64,000 nucleotides of DNA from Clostridia bacterium (GCA_017409575.1 JAFQSM010000038.1:89302-153301); one strand, 5' to 3'; shown: positions 51,714 to 60,553, counted from the stretch's first letter. Made by a program: numbers and translations. The notes: generated from the letters alone by a model not told the origin.

Positions 51714-52151
51714 TTATTCGTGGTGTCCGTGACAACATGCACAGTCGCCGTTGCATCCAACAATGCCTGTCGGGTCAATTCCTTTGCGGTTGTAGTAATC
51801 CGCAATTGCAGAATGAATGGCCTCCTGTGCAAGGTTTGAGCAATGCATCTTTACCGGCGGAAGTCCGTCAAGTGCCTCGGCAACAGCCACATTGGTAACA
51901 GCAAGTGCCTCATCAATGGTTTTGCCCTTTACCATCTCGGTCGCCATACTTGATGTGGCAACTGCGGCACCGCAACCAAAGGTCTTGAATTTTACATCTT
52001 CAATCACCTTGGTCTCGTCGTTTATCTTCATATACATTTTCATTATATCGCCACACTTGGGGTTTCCCACCTGTCCTACGGCATTTGCATCTTCAATTTC
52101 GCCCACATTTCTGGGGTTTGAAAAATGTTCCATTACTTTTTCGCTATACAT
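51714..52151 (-). CDS. nifU: Fe-S cluster assembly scaffold NifU/IscU
   Basis: 145 residues from the ATG at 52151 (MYSEKVMEHFSNPRN), with AGGAGA upstream. The scaffold cysteines are in VGNPKCGDIM, FKTFGCGAAVATSS and MHCSNLAQEA. The C-terminus is unusually Cys/His-rich (GCNGDCACCHGHH). It overlaps the nifS end by 8 bases, so it is coupled with its sulfur donor. Confidence 0.94.
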   Translation of the reverse strand: MYSEKVMEHFSNPRNVGEIEDANAVGQVGNPKCGDIMKMYMKINDETKVIEDVKFKTFGCGAAVATSSMATEMVKGKTIDEALAVTNVAVAEALDGLPPVKMHCSNLAQEAIHSAIADYYNRKGIDPTGIVGCNGDCACCHGHHE

Positions 52152-53334
52152 CTTTTTTCTCCTTTTTAACTTCTTCATAAAGCGGCGACATTTCCCTCAG
52201 TCGTGCCACAATAACCTTTAATTCATCAACGATTCTGTCTGCATCCTCAAGCGTGTTGGAGTCGCCAAACGAAACTCTGAGCGAGCCATGAGCTGTCTCG
52301 TGCTTGAGTCCGATTGCAAGCAGAACATGCGACGGGTCCAAAGACCCCGATGTGCAGGCGCTTCCGCTTGAAGCCGAAATTCCTTTCATATCAAGCATCA
52401 AAAGAAGCGACTCGCCCTCAATAAACTCAAACGAAATATTGGCACTTCCTGCAATTCTCTCGGTTGGATGTCCGTTGAGTCTTGAATACGGTATCTCGTC
52501 AAGAACTCTTTTTATAAATCTGTCGCGCATCAGGCGAAGCTTTTCGGTATGTCCGCTTATATCCTCGGTTGCAAGTTCTATTGCCTTGCCAAGTCCGACA
52601 ATGCAAGGAATATTCTCGGTTCCTGCGCGTTTATTTCTTTCCTGCGCGCCACCGGTCAAAATCGGTGCAATTTTTGTACCTTTTCTTACATAAAGTGCAC
52701 CCGAGCCCTTGGGTCCGTAAAACTTGTGCCCCGTAAGCGATAGCAAATCTATGCCCATCTTTTCCACATCAATTTCCATCATCCCGATTGCCTGAACAGC
52801 ATCGGTGTGGAAAACTATATTATTTTTCTTTGCGACTTTACCTATTTCTTCAATCGGCATAATCGTACCAATTTCGTTGTTGGCTGTCATTATTGTAATC
52901 AGAACAGTCTTGTCAGTGATTGCTTCCTCAACGCTTTTTGCCGAAACCATACCAAACTCGTCAACCGGCAGATAAGTTACCTCAAAGCCTTGCTTTTCAA
53001 GCTCAGCGCAGGTGTGAAGAACAGCATGATGTTCAACCGATGAGGTTATTATGTGATTACCCTTGTTTTTGTTTGCAAGAGCAATACCCCGGATTGCCCA
53101 GTTGTCTGCCTCGGTCCCCGAGCCGGTAAAATATATCTCGTCGCTTGTTGCACCGATTGCTTTTGCAACCTGTTCTCTTGCAAGGTTTATTGCTTTTTTT
53201 GCTTCCCTTCCCTCGGCATACACAGTCGATGCATTGCCGAAATCTTCTGTAAAATAAGGAAGCATCGCATCAAGCACGCATTTTTTCATTGGAGTTGTTG
53301 CTGAATGGTCAACATAAATTCTTTTTGCTTCCAT
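52144..53334 (-). CDS. nifS: Cysteine desulfurase NifS
   Basis: 396 residues. It is a PLP enzyme with DHSATTPM near the start, the PLP-Lys in LTGHKFYGPKG and the catalytic Cys in ASSGSACTSGSLDPSHV. It mobilises sulfur from cysteine for NifU and MnmA. Normal length. It starts the nifS-nifU-mnmA group. Confidence 0.96.
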   Translation of the reverse strand: MEAKRIYVDHSATTPMKKCVLDAMLPYFTEDFGNASTVYAEGREAKKAINLAREQVAKAIGATSDEIYFTGSGTEADNWAIRGIALANKNKGNHIITSSVEHHAVLHTCAELEKQGFEVTYLPVDEFGMVSAKSVEEAITDKTVLITIMTANNEIGTIMPIEEIGKVAKKNNIVFHTDAVQAIGMMEIDVEKMGIDLLSLTGHKFYGPKGSGALYVRKGTKIAPILTGGAQERNKRAGTENIPCIVGLGKAIELATEDISGHTEKLRLMRDRFIKRVLDEIPYSRLNGHPTERIAGSANISFEFIEGESLLLMLDMKGISASSGSACTSGSLDPSHVLLAIGLKHETAHGSLRVSFGDSNTLEDADRIVDELKVIVARLREMSPLYEEVKKEKKDV

Positions 53335-53425
53335 CTAAAAAACCTACCTTTCTTTATGTACCGGAGTGAATATCGCAATATGCGAAAATCTATGAAAAGT
53401 AGACCTCTCCGTATATGCTAAATCA

Positions 53426-53875
53426 TTATTTTCGGTGTTTTTCGACCTCGGCAACTGCCAGTCGGTCACACCGCTCGTTTTCGGGATGTCCCGCGTGACC
53501 CTTGACCCACACAAGCTCGACCTCGTGCTTTTCAAGCAAGTCGAGAAGTTTTTCCCAAAGGTCCGGGTTTTGTGCCTTGTCCTTTTTGGTACGCATCCAT
53601 CCGTTCTCACGCCACTTTACTGCCCAGCCGCAAGCAATGGCGTCCACCAGATACTTGGAGTCGCTGTAAAGCGTAACACTGCACTTTTCTTTAAGAGCAG
53701 CCAAGCCCTCTATCGCCGCGGTCAGTTCCATACGGTTATTTGTTGTCTCAAAAGCTCCGCCCGACAGTTCCTTTTCGCGTCCGTTGTATCGCAAAATCGT
53801 GCCATATCCGCCGGGTCCGGGATTACCGCTGCACGCACCATCAGTAAATATTTCAACTTTTTTCAAAACATCCAT
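53426..53875 (-). CDS. rnhA: Ribonuclease HI
   Basis: 149 residues from the ATG at 53875 ([15 protein letters not shown]), with GGGGTGG upstream. The acid catalytic residues are seen in [26 protein letters not shown] and [11 protein letters not shown], with the C-terminal His in [13 protein letters not shown]. It cuts RNA in RNA-DNA hybrids. Confidence 0.95.
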   Translation of the reverse strand: MDVLKKVEIFTDGACSGNPGPGGYGTILRYNGREKELSGGAFETTNNRMELTAAIEGLAALKEKCSVTLYSDSKYLVDAIACGWAVKWRENGWMRTKKDKAQNPDLWEKLLDLLEKHEVELVWVKGHAGHPENERCDRLAVAEVEKHRK

Positions 53876-54134
53876 CCGGTGCACCACCCCAAATTTTTTT
53901 TGGCATCAGACTAAGGGTATTTTTCCCACATCCTCTGCCAAGATACATTGTATCACAAGTTTTTAAAAAAATCTACTCTATTTTGCCTAAATGCGAAAAA
54001 AAGTTTATTCCTTTTCTTCTTGTCCCAAAAGTCCTCGGGATATTATAAAAAAGGGTTAAAAATATGGAAAAAATGATTTATACTTGATATATTATATAAT
54101 TATCCGGAAGTAAAATTATGGCTGAAAAAATTTA

Positions 54135-54879
54135 ATGGTTGAAAAGCTTCCTGTCAGCATTTTTGCTACCCGTGCCGAAATGGGTAAGGCTGTTGCCGAG
54201 AATGCTGCAAAAAGAATTAACAAAATCATCGCAGAAAAAGGCGAGGCTAATGTTGTGTTTGCCGCTGCTCCTTCACAGAACGAGCTTCTGGAAACTCTTC
54301 TCTCGCTTGATGTTGACTGGACAAAAGTTCGCGCTTTCCATCAGGACGAGTATATAGGCATCGACGACAGCGAAACCTGCAGGCTTTGGAAACTTCCTTC
54401 GCCGTGCAATTTTTGACAAGGTTTCTTTCAAAGAAATCCACTACTTGCTCTGCGCAAAAGAAGAAGCTGAAAAGAAATGCGAAGAATACTCAGCACTTTT
54501 GGAAAAATATCATGCTGATCTTATCTTCCTGGGCATGGGTGAGAATGGTCATATGGCATTCAATGACCCGCCTGCAGCTGACTTCAACGACCCCAAAACA
54601 GTAAAAATCGTTGAGCTTGACAGCATTTGCCGTCAGCAGCAGGTAAACGATGGTTGCTTTGCAACTTTTGACGACGTTCCCACACATGCTATGACACTTA
54701 CTTTGTCTTACATAATGTCAATCCCCGAAGCAATCTGTGTTGTTCCCACAATCCGCAAAGCAGATGCAGTTCATGATGCACTTCTCGGACCTGTGGCAAC
54801 AGCTTGCCCCGCAAGTATTTTGAGAACACACCCAAGCGCTACGCTCTATCTTGACAAAAACAGTGCAAGCCGCATTTAG
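54135..54879 (+). pseudogene. Glucosamine-6-phosphate deaminase-like gene, frameshifted
   Basis: The first frame reads VEKLPVSIFATRAEMG through AAPSQNELLETLL and HQDEYIGIDDSE and then shifts. The second reads GFGNFLRRAIFDKV, LGMGENGHMAFNDPP, DDVPTHAMTLTLSYIMS and CPASILR to the end. Together they cover a complete NagB-like protein. The shift is explained by one extra base, probably in the AAA at 54373-54375. A second lesion is likely near 54118-54135, since the ATG with a ribosome binding site (54118) opens a five-codon frame that stops at once. It is either a recent pseudogene or an error in two homopolymers. A related gene lies at 57210. Confidence 0.85.
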
Positions 54880-54903
54880 TTTTAAAATTTAAAACAACAG
54901 ATA

Positions 54904-54936
54904 AAAGCAACGAAAGTATTTTCGTTGCTTTTTTTA
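54904..54936 (+). terminator. Terminator after the nagB-like pseudogene
   Basis: AAGCAACGAAA and TTTCGTTGCTT form an 11 bp stem followed by TTTTTATTT. Confidence 0.85.
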
Positions 54937-55019
54937 TTTCCCAAATTTTTCTTTACATAAAAATTCCCTTTTGACAAACAATAATTTTGTAAAATCAACC
55001 AAAAGGAGCAATTTATTAT

Positions 55020-55556
55020 ATGAAAGCAACCGGAATAGTAAGACGAATTGACGACCTCGGCAGAATTGTAATCCCCAAGGAAATCCGCCGCACAATGCGC
55101 ATCCGCGAGGGCGACCCGCTGGAAATCTATACCGAAAGTGACGGAACAGTTATTTTTAAAAAATATTCACCCATAGGCGAGCTTTCGGAATTTGCAGTAC
55201 AATATGCCGAATCTTTGGCAAAAACAACAGGTCTTGCCTGCTGTATCTCTGACACCGATACAATAATCGCCGTGTCAGGCGCGCCAAAAAAAGAGCTTGC
55301 AGACAAGAAGCTTTCCTCGGATGCCGAAAAGATTATGCACGGCAAAACAGGTTTTGTAGCAACCAAAAGCGACAACAATATTGCAGTAGTTGATGGGAAT
55401 GACAACTACAAAGCGGGAGTTATTGCTCCCATCGTTTTTGATGGTGACAGCATCGGTACAGTAATGATTTTGTCCTCTAACGGCAAAGTTTTTGGCGAGG
55501 CAGAATCCAAGCTTGCCGAAGTCGCAGCAGGTTTTTTGGGCAAAACAATGGAATAG
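55020..55556 (+). CDS. spoVT: Stage V sporulation protein T (SpoVT)
   Basis: 178 residues. An N-terminal AbrB-type DNA-binding domain (MKATGIVRRIDDLGRIVIPK, TMRIREGDPLEIYTES) is followed by a GAF-like sensor domain (about 55-178). This two-domain form is SpoVT, a regulator of forespore genes under sigma-G. An AAAAGGAG site precedes the ATG. I could not identify a sigma-G promoter with confidence. Confidence 0.95.
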   Translation: MKATGIVRRIDDLGRIVIPKEIRRTMRIREGDPLEIYTESDGTVIFKKYSPIGELSEFAVQYAESLAKTTGLACCISDTDTIIAVSGAPKKELADKKLSSDAEKIMHGKTGFVATKSDNNIAVVDGNDNYKAGVIAPIVFDGDSIGTVMILSSNGKVFGEAESKLAEVAAGFLGKTME

Positions 55557-55572
55557 CGGAAATTGAAAAAAT

Positions 55573-55750
55573 GAAATATCTTACTTCGCTCGATATGAAA
55601 TAATTTACTTCATAAATTGTGAAATAGAAAGCTTACGCTTTCTGTGAAATAAAAAAAACCTTTATCACACGCCGCAGGCGTATTTCATATTGCGCAGCAA
55701 TATTTCATGCGCGAAGTCCATTTCACAAATCCCGAAAGGATTTATTTCAT
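55573..55750. repeat. Array of short hairpins separated by GAAAT / ATTTC words
   Basis: The word GAAAT occurs at 55573, 55597, 55621 and 55646 (steps of 24, 24 and 25). The reverse word ATTTCA(T/C) occurs at 55682, 55702, 55720 and 55744. Between the words lie different mini-palindromes such as CGCCGCAGGCG, ATTGCGCAGCAAT, GAAAGCTTACGCTTTC and AATCCCGAAAGGATT. The whole is a mirror-like array about a centre near 55665. It fills part of the 469 bp gap after spoVT. It is not CRISPR, since units are palindromic and spacers are short. I recall similar runs in gut Clostridia without a named function. Confidence 0.85.
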
Positions 55751-55785
55751 TGAAAAAACGACTTGTTTTGACAAGTCGTTTTTTC

Positions 55786-55814
55786 TGGTATGCCCGATGC
55801 GATTCGAACGCACG
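55786..55814 (-). pseudogene. tRNA-Arg 3' fragment (attachment-site relic)
   Basis: These 29 bases are identical to the 3' end (T-arm, acceptor and CCA) of the intact tRNA-Arg at 56580-56608. On the far side of the CCA there is also a terminator-like hairpin (ACGACTTG/CAAGTCGT), similar in place to that after the real tRNA. The rest of the tRNA is missing. A tRNA 3' end repeated in direct orientation is the normal footprint of a tyrosine-integrase element. Confidence 0.8.
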
Positions 55815-55825
55815 CCGCAGCGTTA

Positions 55826-55935
55826 AGCAGATATGCCGGTGGCATATCTGTAGCGCAGGATTGGCTTTGGCGAGAGCCAATGCCTGATAAAAGAAAAACG
55901 CATCGCGTTTTACTCCTTGGAGTGCGTATGTATGC
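55826..55935. repeat. Second run of short dyads
   Basis: Several small palindromes follow one another: AGATATGCCGGTGGCATATCT, ATTGGCTTTGGCGAGAGCCAAT, AAAACGCATCGCGTTTT and ACTCCTTGGAGT. No shared linker word is seen, unlike the array at 55573. No gene is visible in this stretch. A further AAATCCGC...GCGGATTT hairpin at about 55970-55999 ends the gap. Confidence 0.6.
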
Positions 55936-56025
55936 CTCTGAGTTTGCTAAGTAATTGTGAATAAGTAAAAATCCGCCCACTTTCGTGTGCGGATTTTTGG
56001 AAGCGCCGAATGGTTTGGATGTGCT

Positions 56026-56376
56026 TTAATTATTGCTTTTCTTTGCAGTGTTTATTGAAGATATGAGCATTCGTTTTATTTCTTCTGCAAGATTAATAGG
56101 ATTATCATAATCATATTCAAATAATTTTGTATTTCTTAAAAGTGTAAGCCAATAAATACTTTCACTCACTTCTTTTAGAGAAATATGTAGTTTTGATATA
56201 AAATCAGGTTTACTATTACCGAAAATCGCCTCATTGATATTCGCACCGACACTTGTTGCGCTTCGAAGAAGTTGTTTTACAATTGTTGTATCTCTTTTAG
56301 ACTTTGCATATTCCTCATAAAATAAAACAATTTGTGTTGCAAATTCTAATGATTTATTTAAAAGCGGACTTTCCAT
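56026..56376 (-). CDS. Four-helix bundle protein (23S rRNA IVS-type)
   Basis: 116 residues, all helical. The family signature is clear in LLRSATSVGANINEAIFG and the later SKLHISLKEVSESIYWL. These proteins are often encoded in 23S rRNA intervening sequences or near mobile DNA; their biochemical role is not known, though nucleic acid binding and diversity-generating retroelement partners are reported for relatives. Here it lies between a tRNA-Arg fragment and the intact tRNA-Arg, so it may be cargo of a reduced element. A GAGGTG site precedes the start. Confidence 0.9.
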   Translation of the reverse strand: MESPLLNKSLEFATQIVLFYEEYAKSKRDTTIVKQLLRSATSVGANINEAIFGNSKPDFISKLHISLKEVSESIYWLTLLRNTKLFEYDYDNPINLAEEIKRMLISSINTAKKSNN

Positions 56377-56545
56377 ATATTTTCACCTCAAGTTCAGTAT
56401 ATCACAATTCTACACATAATTCAATGTTTTGCGTAGCAAAACCACTTTTTCTCTACTCTATTATCTCTTATCTTTTCTCTGGAAACGACAATTTTAGAGA
56501 AAAACGAAGAGAGAATAGTGAAAAGATAAGAGTACAAAAAGAAAC

Positions 56546-56580
56546 GACAACTTTCAATGCGAAAATTGTCGTTTCTTTTT
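56546..56580 (-). terminator. Terminator after tRNA-Arg
   Basis: On the minus strand, GAAACGACAATTTT and AAAGTTGTCGTTTC-type arms pair and TTTTTG follows. A larger dyad with CTCTTATCTTTTC arms (56460-56475 and 56517-56531) lies just beyond. Confidence 0.75.
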
Positions 56581-56582
56581 GG

Positions 56583-56656
56583 TATGCCCGATGCGATTCG
56601 AACGCACGACCTTCAGAGTCGGAGTCTGACACTCTATCCAGCTGAGCTACGGGCAC
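56583..56656 (-). tRNA. tRNA-Arg (anticodon CCG)
   Basis: 74 nt plus an encoded CCA at 56580-56582. The acceptor stem GTGCCCG/CGGGCAT, D-arm GCTCAGCTGGATAGAGT, anticodon stem TCAGA/TCTGA with loop CTCCGAC, and T-arm with TTCGAAT are all good. The anticodon CCG reads CGG arginine codons. Its 3' end is repeated at 55786-55814, so it has served as an integration site. Confidence 0.95.
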
Positions 56657-56701
56657 ATATCAAATTGAGGGCGGTTTAAAAACCGCCCCTTTTTTTGCAT
56701 T

Positions 56702-56989
56702 TTAATAATTTTCGAGAGCATCTTCAAGCCAGAAGAAGCCAATATCAAAAGCCTTGCAAAGTCCGTCGCGTTCTGCCTGCTTGATAAGAGTTGAACCTTC
56801 TTCGCGGTTTGTGCGAAGCTCGATTACAACCTTTTTTGCAATATCCAAATCGCTTAGTTTTTCGGATTCTGTAACACGGAAGACAACCATATATTTGGTC
56901 CCCGGAGCTCCATAATAAATCTCATTACCTTTTCTGAGAAGCATTTTGCCTTTATACATCAATACTTCGTCTTTCTTTTTTGAAGGCAT
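56702..56989 (-). CDS. Hypothetical 95-residue protein upstream of tRNA-Arg
   Basis: 95 residues from the ATG at 56989 (MPSKKKDEVLMYKGK), with AAAGGAG upstream. It has a mostly beta N-terminal half (MLLRKGNEIYYGAPGTKYMVVFRV) and an alpha C-terminal half. The family is not recognised by me with certainty. No U-tract terminator lies between it and tRNA-Arg on this strand, so the tRNA may be transcribed with it. Confidence 0.65.
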   Translation of the reverse strand: MPSKKKDEVLMYKGKMLLRKGNEIYYGAPGTKYMVVFRVTESEKLSDLDIAKKVVIELRTNREEGSTLIKQAERDGLCKAFDIGFFWLEDALENY

Positions 56990-57209
56990 ATTTCGCACTC
57001 CTTTCATATCTTAACAGTTTGTACTAAACTATTATAATCATTACATTATATAATAACAAATTCTTACTCAAAAAGCAATAGCTAAATCACAATTTCATTT
57101 ATTTTCTCGGCGCTTAACTTCTTTTTCCGCCGTCTTTGCAGTTTTTTGCCGAAAATAATAAATTTGAGGTGCGGAAAACTCCACACCTCAAACCCTCAGT
57201 TTTTAAATA

Positions 57210-58148
57210 TTAGTTACACTCTGCCACAAGCGGACCTGCAAGTTCTTTAAGATAGAACAGCTTGCCCGGAAGTGTAGGCATAAATGAAGATGTTATGTTC
57301 ATATCGGGACCATAATGGAGAGTTGTAAGGAAGCTCATTCCCTGCCATCCCATGCCACGGCCAAGTGCTCCGTCGCAGCCGCCGATTATGTAGTCTGCCT
57401 GCAGGAAAAGACCGGGGCCTACTGTATTTGCACGGCAAGGAACCAATGTTGTACGGCTCTTAAAGCTTGTAATGGCATTCTGCTCAATTGTAAGGGGATG
57501 AAGCTTTGCACCGATTCTGTAGCACTGTTTCTTCCATTCTTCAACCGAAGAAAACTCATCTGCAAAGTGCGGTTCCCAGAAAGCGATATGACACGCTCTG
57601 CCGATACCAAAAACAAGAACAAGCTTTGCTCCCTCAGCTTTGAGTGCAGCAATTTTTTCAGGATATGTAGGAAGATTTTCCTTTGTAGCAAAATTGCGCT
57701 GTGCCGGTGGTATTGTGTTTTCGCCAAGCTTGTCAAAGAAAGCCTGTTTCATGCTGTATTCAAACGATGCAGGATTGTCATTCGAAAGTGTGTTGCCGTC
57801 TGCATCTGCCCATTCGTCCATATTGAATGTGTATACATGGTCACACTTTACATTCCATTCGTTAAGGAAGTAAACTGCCCAACGATACATACCCATAGGT
57901 CCAACAGGAAGTATCATTGCAAGCTTCTCGCCTCTTTCACGGGCGTTCTTTATCTGAAGTGCAATTTCGTGTCCCATAAGAGTATCAAACTCGTAAATAT
58001 TGTCACACTCAACCGGATTAAATTCCTTGTGCCAGAAGTCCTCGCGTGCTACTCCCTTTTCGCAGCATTCATCAATTTTTTTCATATCCCATCCCTTTGG
58101 ATAGAAATCCTCTAGCAAACTGCCTTTTAGTGTACTTAAAAAATCCAT
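57210..58148 (-). CDS. NagB/6-phosphogluconolactonase-superfamily sugar isomerase or deaminase
   Basis: 312 residues. [42 protein letters not shown] and [14 protein letters not shown] are the sugar-phosphate isomerase motifs in the order seen in NagB, but the protein is longer and diverged. It is last of a three-gene operon with a PfkB kinase and a PIG-L-like protein. This suggests conversion of an amino-sugar phosphate to a keto-sugar phosphate and ammonia. The start has AGAGAGG upstream. Confidence 0.82.
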   Translation of the reverse strand: MDFLSTLKGSLLEDFYPKGWDMKKIDECCEKGVAREDFWHKEFNPVECDNIYEFDTLMGHEIALQIKNARERGEKLAMILPVGPMGMYRWAVYFLNEWNVKCDHVYTFNMDEWADADGNTLSNDNPASFEYSMKQAFFDKLGENTIPPAQRNFATKENLPTYPEKIAALKAEGAKLVLVFGIGRACHIAFWEPHFADEFSSVEEWKKQCYRIGAKLHPLTIEQNAITSFKSRTTLVPCRANTVGPGLFLQADYIIGGCDGALGRGMGWQGMSFLTTLHYGPDMNITSSFMPTLPGKLFYLKELAGPLVAECN

Positions 58149-58166
58149 TTTAGCATCCTCTCTTTC

Positions 58167-59114
58167 TTAGCCTTTATTTTTTTGGATAAATTCCATTATT
58201 TCTTCAAAAGTTTTGATTCCGGTGGTTGCACCTTTTGCCATAACACAATGTGCACCGGTAGCATTGGCAAACACCATACATTCTTCTTCGCTTTTTCCGG
58301 ACGCATAAGCTGCCAGAAATCCGGAACAAAAGCTATCCCCTGCCCCTGTAGTATCCACGGGATTTTCTACATAAAACGGCGGGAAGATCTGTCCCTTTGT
58401 TTCCCCTGCCTTGCGCAGATAGCTGCCCTTTGAGCCAATTTTGATTACAACATTCTTAACGCCTTTCGAAACAAAAACATCTGCAATCTTTTCAGGCTCC
58501 TCTTCGCCGGCGATGCAAACCGCTTCATCAATGCTTGGCATAAAATAATCAATATATGGCATAGACATATCAAGAAGCTCGCCCCATTTGCCTTTGGCGT
58601 CCCAGCATACATCCAGAAATGTGGTTTTTCCCATTTCTTTGCAGGTTTTCAAAAACTCCATGGTCCCCTTTCCATCAAAGGTATCCATCAAAAAACTGCC
58701 GGTCACAAAAACCAAATCGCAATCGCGGATAATGTCATAGTCAATGTCCTGTTGGCTGAACACCGCATTGGTCCCGGTGGTGTGGAAAAACGAGCGCTCA
58801 CCGCTTTCATCAATCATCAGAACCGAAGCAGATGTCTGAACCTTATCATTAACCTTGACGCCATCCACTCCTACGCCGGCTTCCTTAAGTCTCCCTTTAA
58901 GAAATTCACCGAACATATCGTTTCCTACCATACCAACCAACGAAGACTCTACTCCAAGTTTTCTCAGGTTTATCGCTGCTGTCATAGCATTGCCGCCATT
59001 GTGCACGGTAATGGAATTGACAGGCTCTAAAACCCCTTTTTGCGGATAATGCATAACCGGCTCTACAATTACATCCGCAACCATAATTCCCACACAAGCT
59101 ACCTTTTTCATCAT
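58167..59114 (-). CDS. PfkB-family carbohydrate kinase
   Basis: 315 residues from the ATG at 59114, with AAGGAGG eight bases upstream, overlapping the stop of the PIG-L gene as ATGA. GGNAMTAAINLRKLG (about 41-55) is the N-terminal family signature and VDTTGAGDSFCSGFLA is the catalytic ATP/anion-hole motif with the Asp base. It phosphorylates a sugar, probably an amino sugar or its deacetylated form in view of the neighbours. Confidence 0.92.
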   Translation of the reverse strand: MMKKVACVGIMVADVIVEPVMHYPQKGVLEPVNSITVHNGGNAMTAAINLRKLGVESSLVGMVGNDMFGEFLKGRLKEAGVGVDGVKVNDKVQTSASVLMIDESGERSFFHTTGTNAVFSQQDIDYDIIRDCDLVFVTGSFLMDTFDGKGTMEFLKTCKEMGKTTFLDVCWDAKGKWGELLDMSMPYIDYFMPSIDEAVCIAGEEEPEKIADVFVSKGVKNVVIKIGSKGSYLRKAGETKGQIFPPFYVENPVDTTGAGDSFCSGFLAAYASGKSEEECMVFANATGAHCVMAKGATTGIKTFEEIMEFIQKNKG

Positions 59115-59551
59115 GGCAACAACCTCCTTGTAACCACCTTGGGCCACACAAGTTCCTGACAGAACGCCTCAGCGTACTGCACTCCGCTCTGAATTCCTCT
59201 GAATCTCGAGCACGAACGCACAAATTCCGCAAAGTCAATATTATCGTGGTCACGCATCCATTTAAGCTGACTTTCGTGACATTCAAGCATCTCTATTTTA
59301 AGGTCAATTTCGTCTGTTATATCCACCCATTCTGTTGGGGAAAAATTCATTCCTGCAAGCGATCCGGCTTTTTTTGCTTCGTTGATTCTTATCTCGCGAA
59401 GCTCCTCAGCCGAAATTATCTCGTGGCCCATATTACCATTGGTAACATGACACACCGTAACCTTGTCTCCACGCTTAACGCATTTTGCAAGTGTTCCGCT
59501 GCAAGAAATTTCTATGTCATCAGGATGGCATCCTACTGCAAGTACATTCAT
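59111..59551 (-). CDS. PIG-L family deacetylase with internal deletion
   Basis: 146 residues from the ATG at 59551 (MNVLAVGCHPDDIE), while the family is about 230-240. The metal-binding HPDD is kept (about 9-12). The C-terminal half (NFSPTEWVDITDEIDLKIEMLECHESQLKW, ending KRLLP-like RRLLP) is also kept. Missing is a stretch of roughly 90-100 residues after AKKAGSLAG, which normally bears the third metal His (HPDH-type). The join fits recombination between two short repeats coding for about LAG. The frame stays open, but activity is doubtful. Confidence 0.85.
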   Translation of the reverse strand: MNVLAVGCHPDDIEISCSGTLAKCVKRGDKVTVCHVTNGNMGHEIISAEELREIRINEAKKAGSLAGMNFSPTEWVDITDEIDLKIEMLECHESQLKWMRDHDNIDFAEFVRSCSRFRGIQSGVQYAEAFCQELVWPKVVTRRLLP

Positions 59552-59677
59552 CTTAATTCCCTCCACTAATTTTCGTTTCTCTTGACTTTGAGTCACTTTC
59601 ATTATATAATAAATGAACAATCATGCATTTAACAATAGTTACCTACTTTTTAGCATTTTGTCCGAAAGGAGCAGTCT

Positions 59678-60550
59678 ATGTTCAAAACGCAGCAGGTAAA
59701 ATCAGATATAAACATAACAGGTTTCAACAGCATTTATTACTTCGAATTCAGCAAAGATTTTTCTCACACGCCCGAACAACACGATTTTTGGGAGATGGTG
59801 TATGTCGACAGTGGCAGCGTAAATGCCATAACCAACGGGGTGGGGTGTACTCTTTCTCAGGGCCAGGCCATTTTTCACGAACCCTCAGAAATCCACGCCC
59901 ATATCTCTGACCGACATTCTCCCAACAATATGCTTGTTGTTTCTTTTTCCTCTGACAGTGAGGCAATGCAGTATTTCCGGGGCAAAACTTTCACTCTTGA
60001 CAAGACCGCCAGGATGCTGCTTTCGCTTTTTCTTGACGAAGCAAAAAATGCACTGGGCGTCATCCCGTCAGACTACCAAAACCGCGAAAATCTTTGTTTT
60101 TCAGACTCGGTATTCGGCTCTTCTCAGCTTTTACATTGTCATTTTACCGAATTTCTCATAAAGCTTATCCGCACAGGAAATTCACTCAGCTCCAAGGTGC
60201 TTTCAACCAAAGATTCGCGGGATATAGCAAACAACTCTCTGTGCGAGCTGATTTGCGACTATATGAAAAAAAGTGTTTATTCAACCCTCTCGCTCAAAGA
60301 GCTGTGCGACCACTTTTTTATAGGCAAGACTCAACTTTGCGAGTTCTTTCGCGAATGTATGGGGCAAAGTCCCATCGAATTTTATATGGGTCTTAAGATG
60401 CACGAATCAAAAAAACTGCTCCGCGAAAAAAAATACTCCGTCAGCCAGATTTCAGATATGCTTGGTTACTCGTCAATACATACATTTTCGCGTGCCTTTA
60501 CAAAATCTGCAGGAATATCCCCACGGGAATATTCAAAGAAGATTCTCTGA
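59678..60550 (+). CDS. AraC-family transcriptional regulator of the sugar operon
   Basis: 290 residues. The N-terminal cupin-like sensing domain (about 10-110, HTPEQHDFWEMVYVDSG) is followed by a C-terminal AraC double helix-turn-helix (LSLKELCDHFFIGKTQLCEFF, then VSQISDMLGYSSIHTFSRAF, about 205-290). It is divergent from the PIG-L gene with 126 bp between, where TTGTT/AACAA words and a TATAAT lie. It most likely activates the kinase-isomerase operon when its sugar is present. An AAAGGAG site precedes the start. Confidence 0.92.
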   Translation: MFKTQQVKSDINITGFNSIYYFEFSKDFSHTPEQHDFWEMVYVDSGSVNAITNGVGCTLSQGQAIFHEPSEIHAHISDRHSPNNMLVVSFSSDSEAMQYFRGKTFTLDKTARMLLSLFLDEAKNALGVIPSDYQNRENLCFSDSVFGSSQLLHCHFTEFLIKLIRTGNSLSSKVLSTKDSRDIANNSLCELICDYMKKSVYSTLSLKELCDHFFIGKTQLCEFFRECMGQSPIEFYMGLKMHESKKLLREKKYSVSQISDMLGYSSIHTFSRAFTKSAGISPREYSKKIL

Positions 60551-60553
60551 TTA

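Noticed and set aside
55573..55750. CRISPR array
   Set aside because: Repeated words are only 5-7 bp, inner parts are palindromic and about 12-20 bp, orientation flips, and no cas genes are near.
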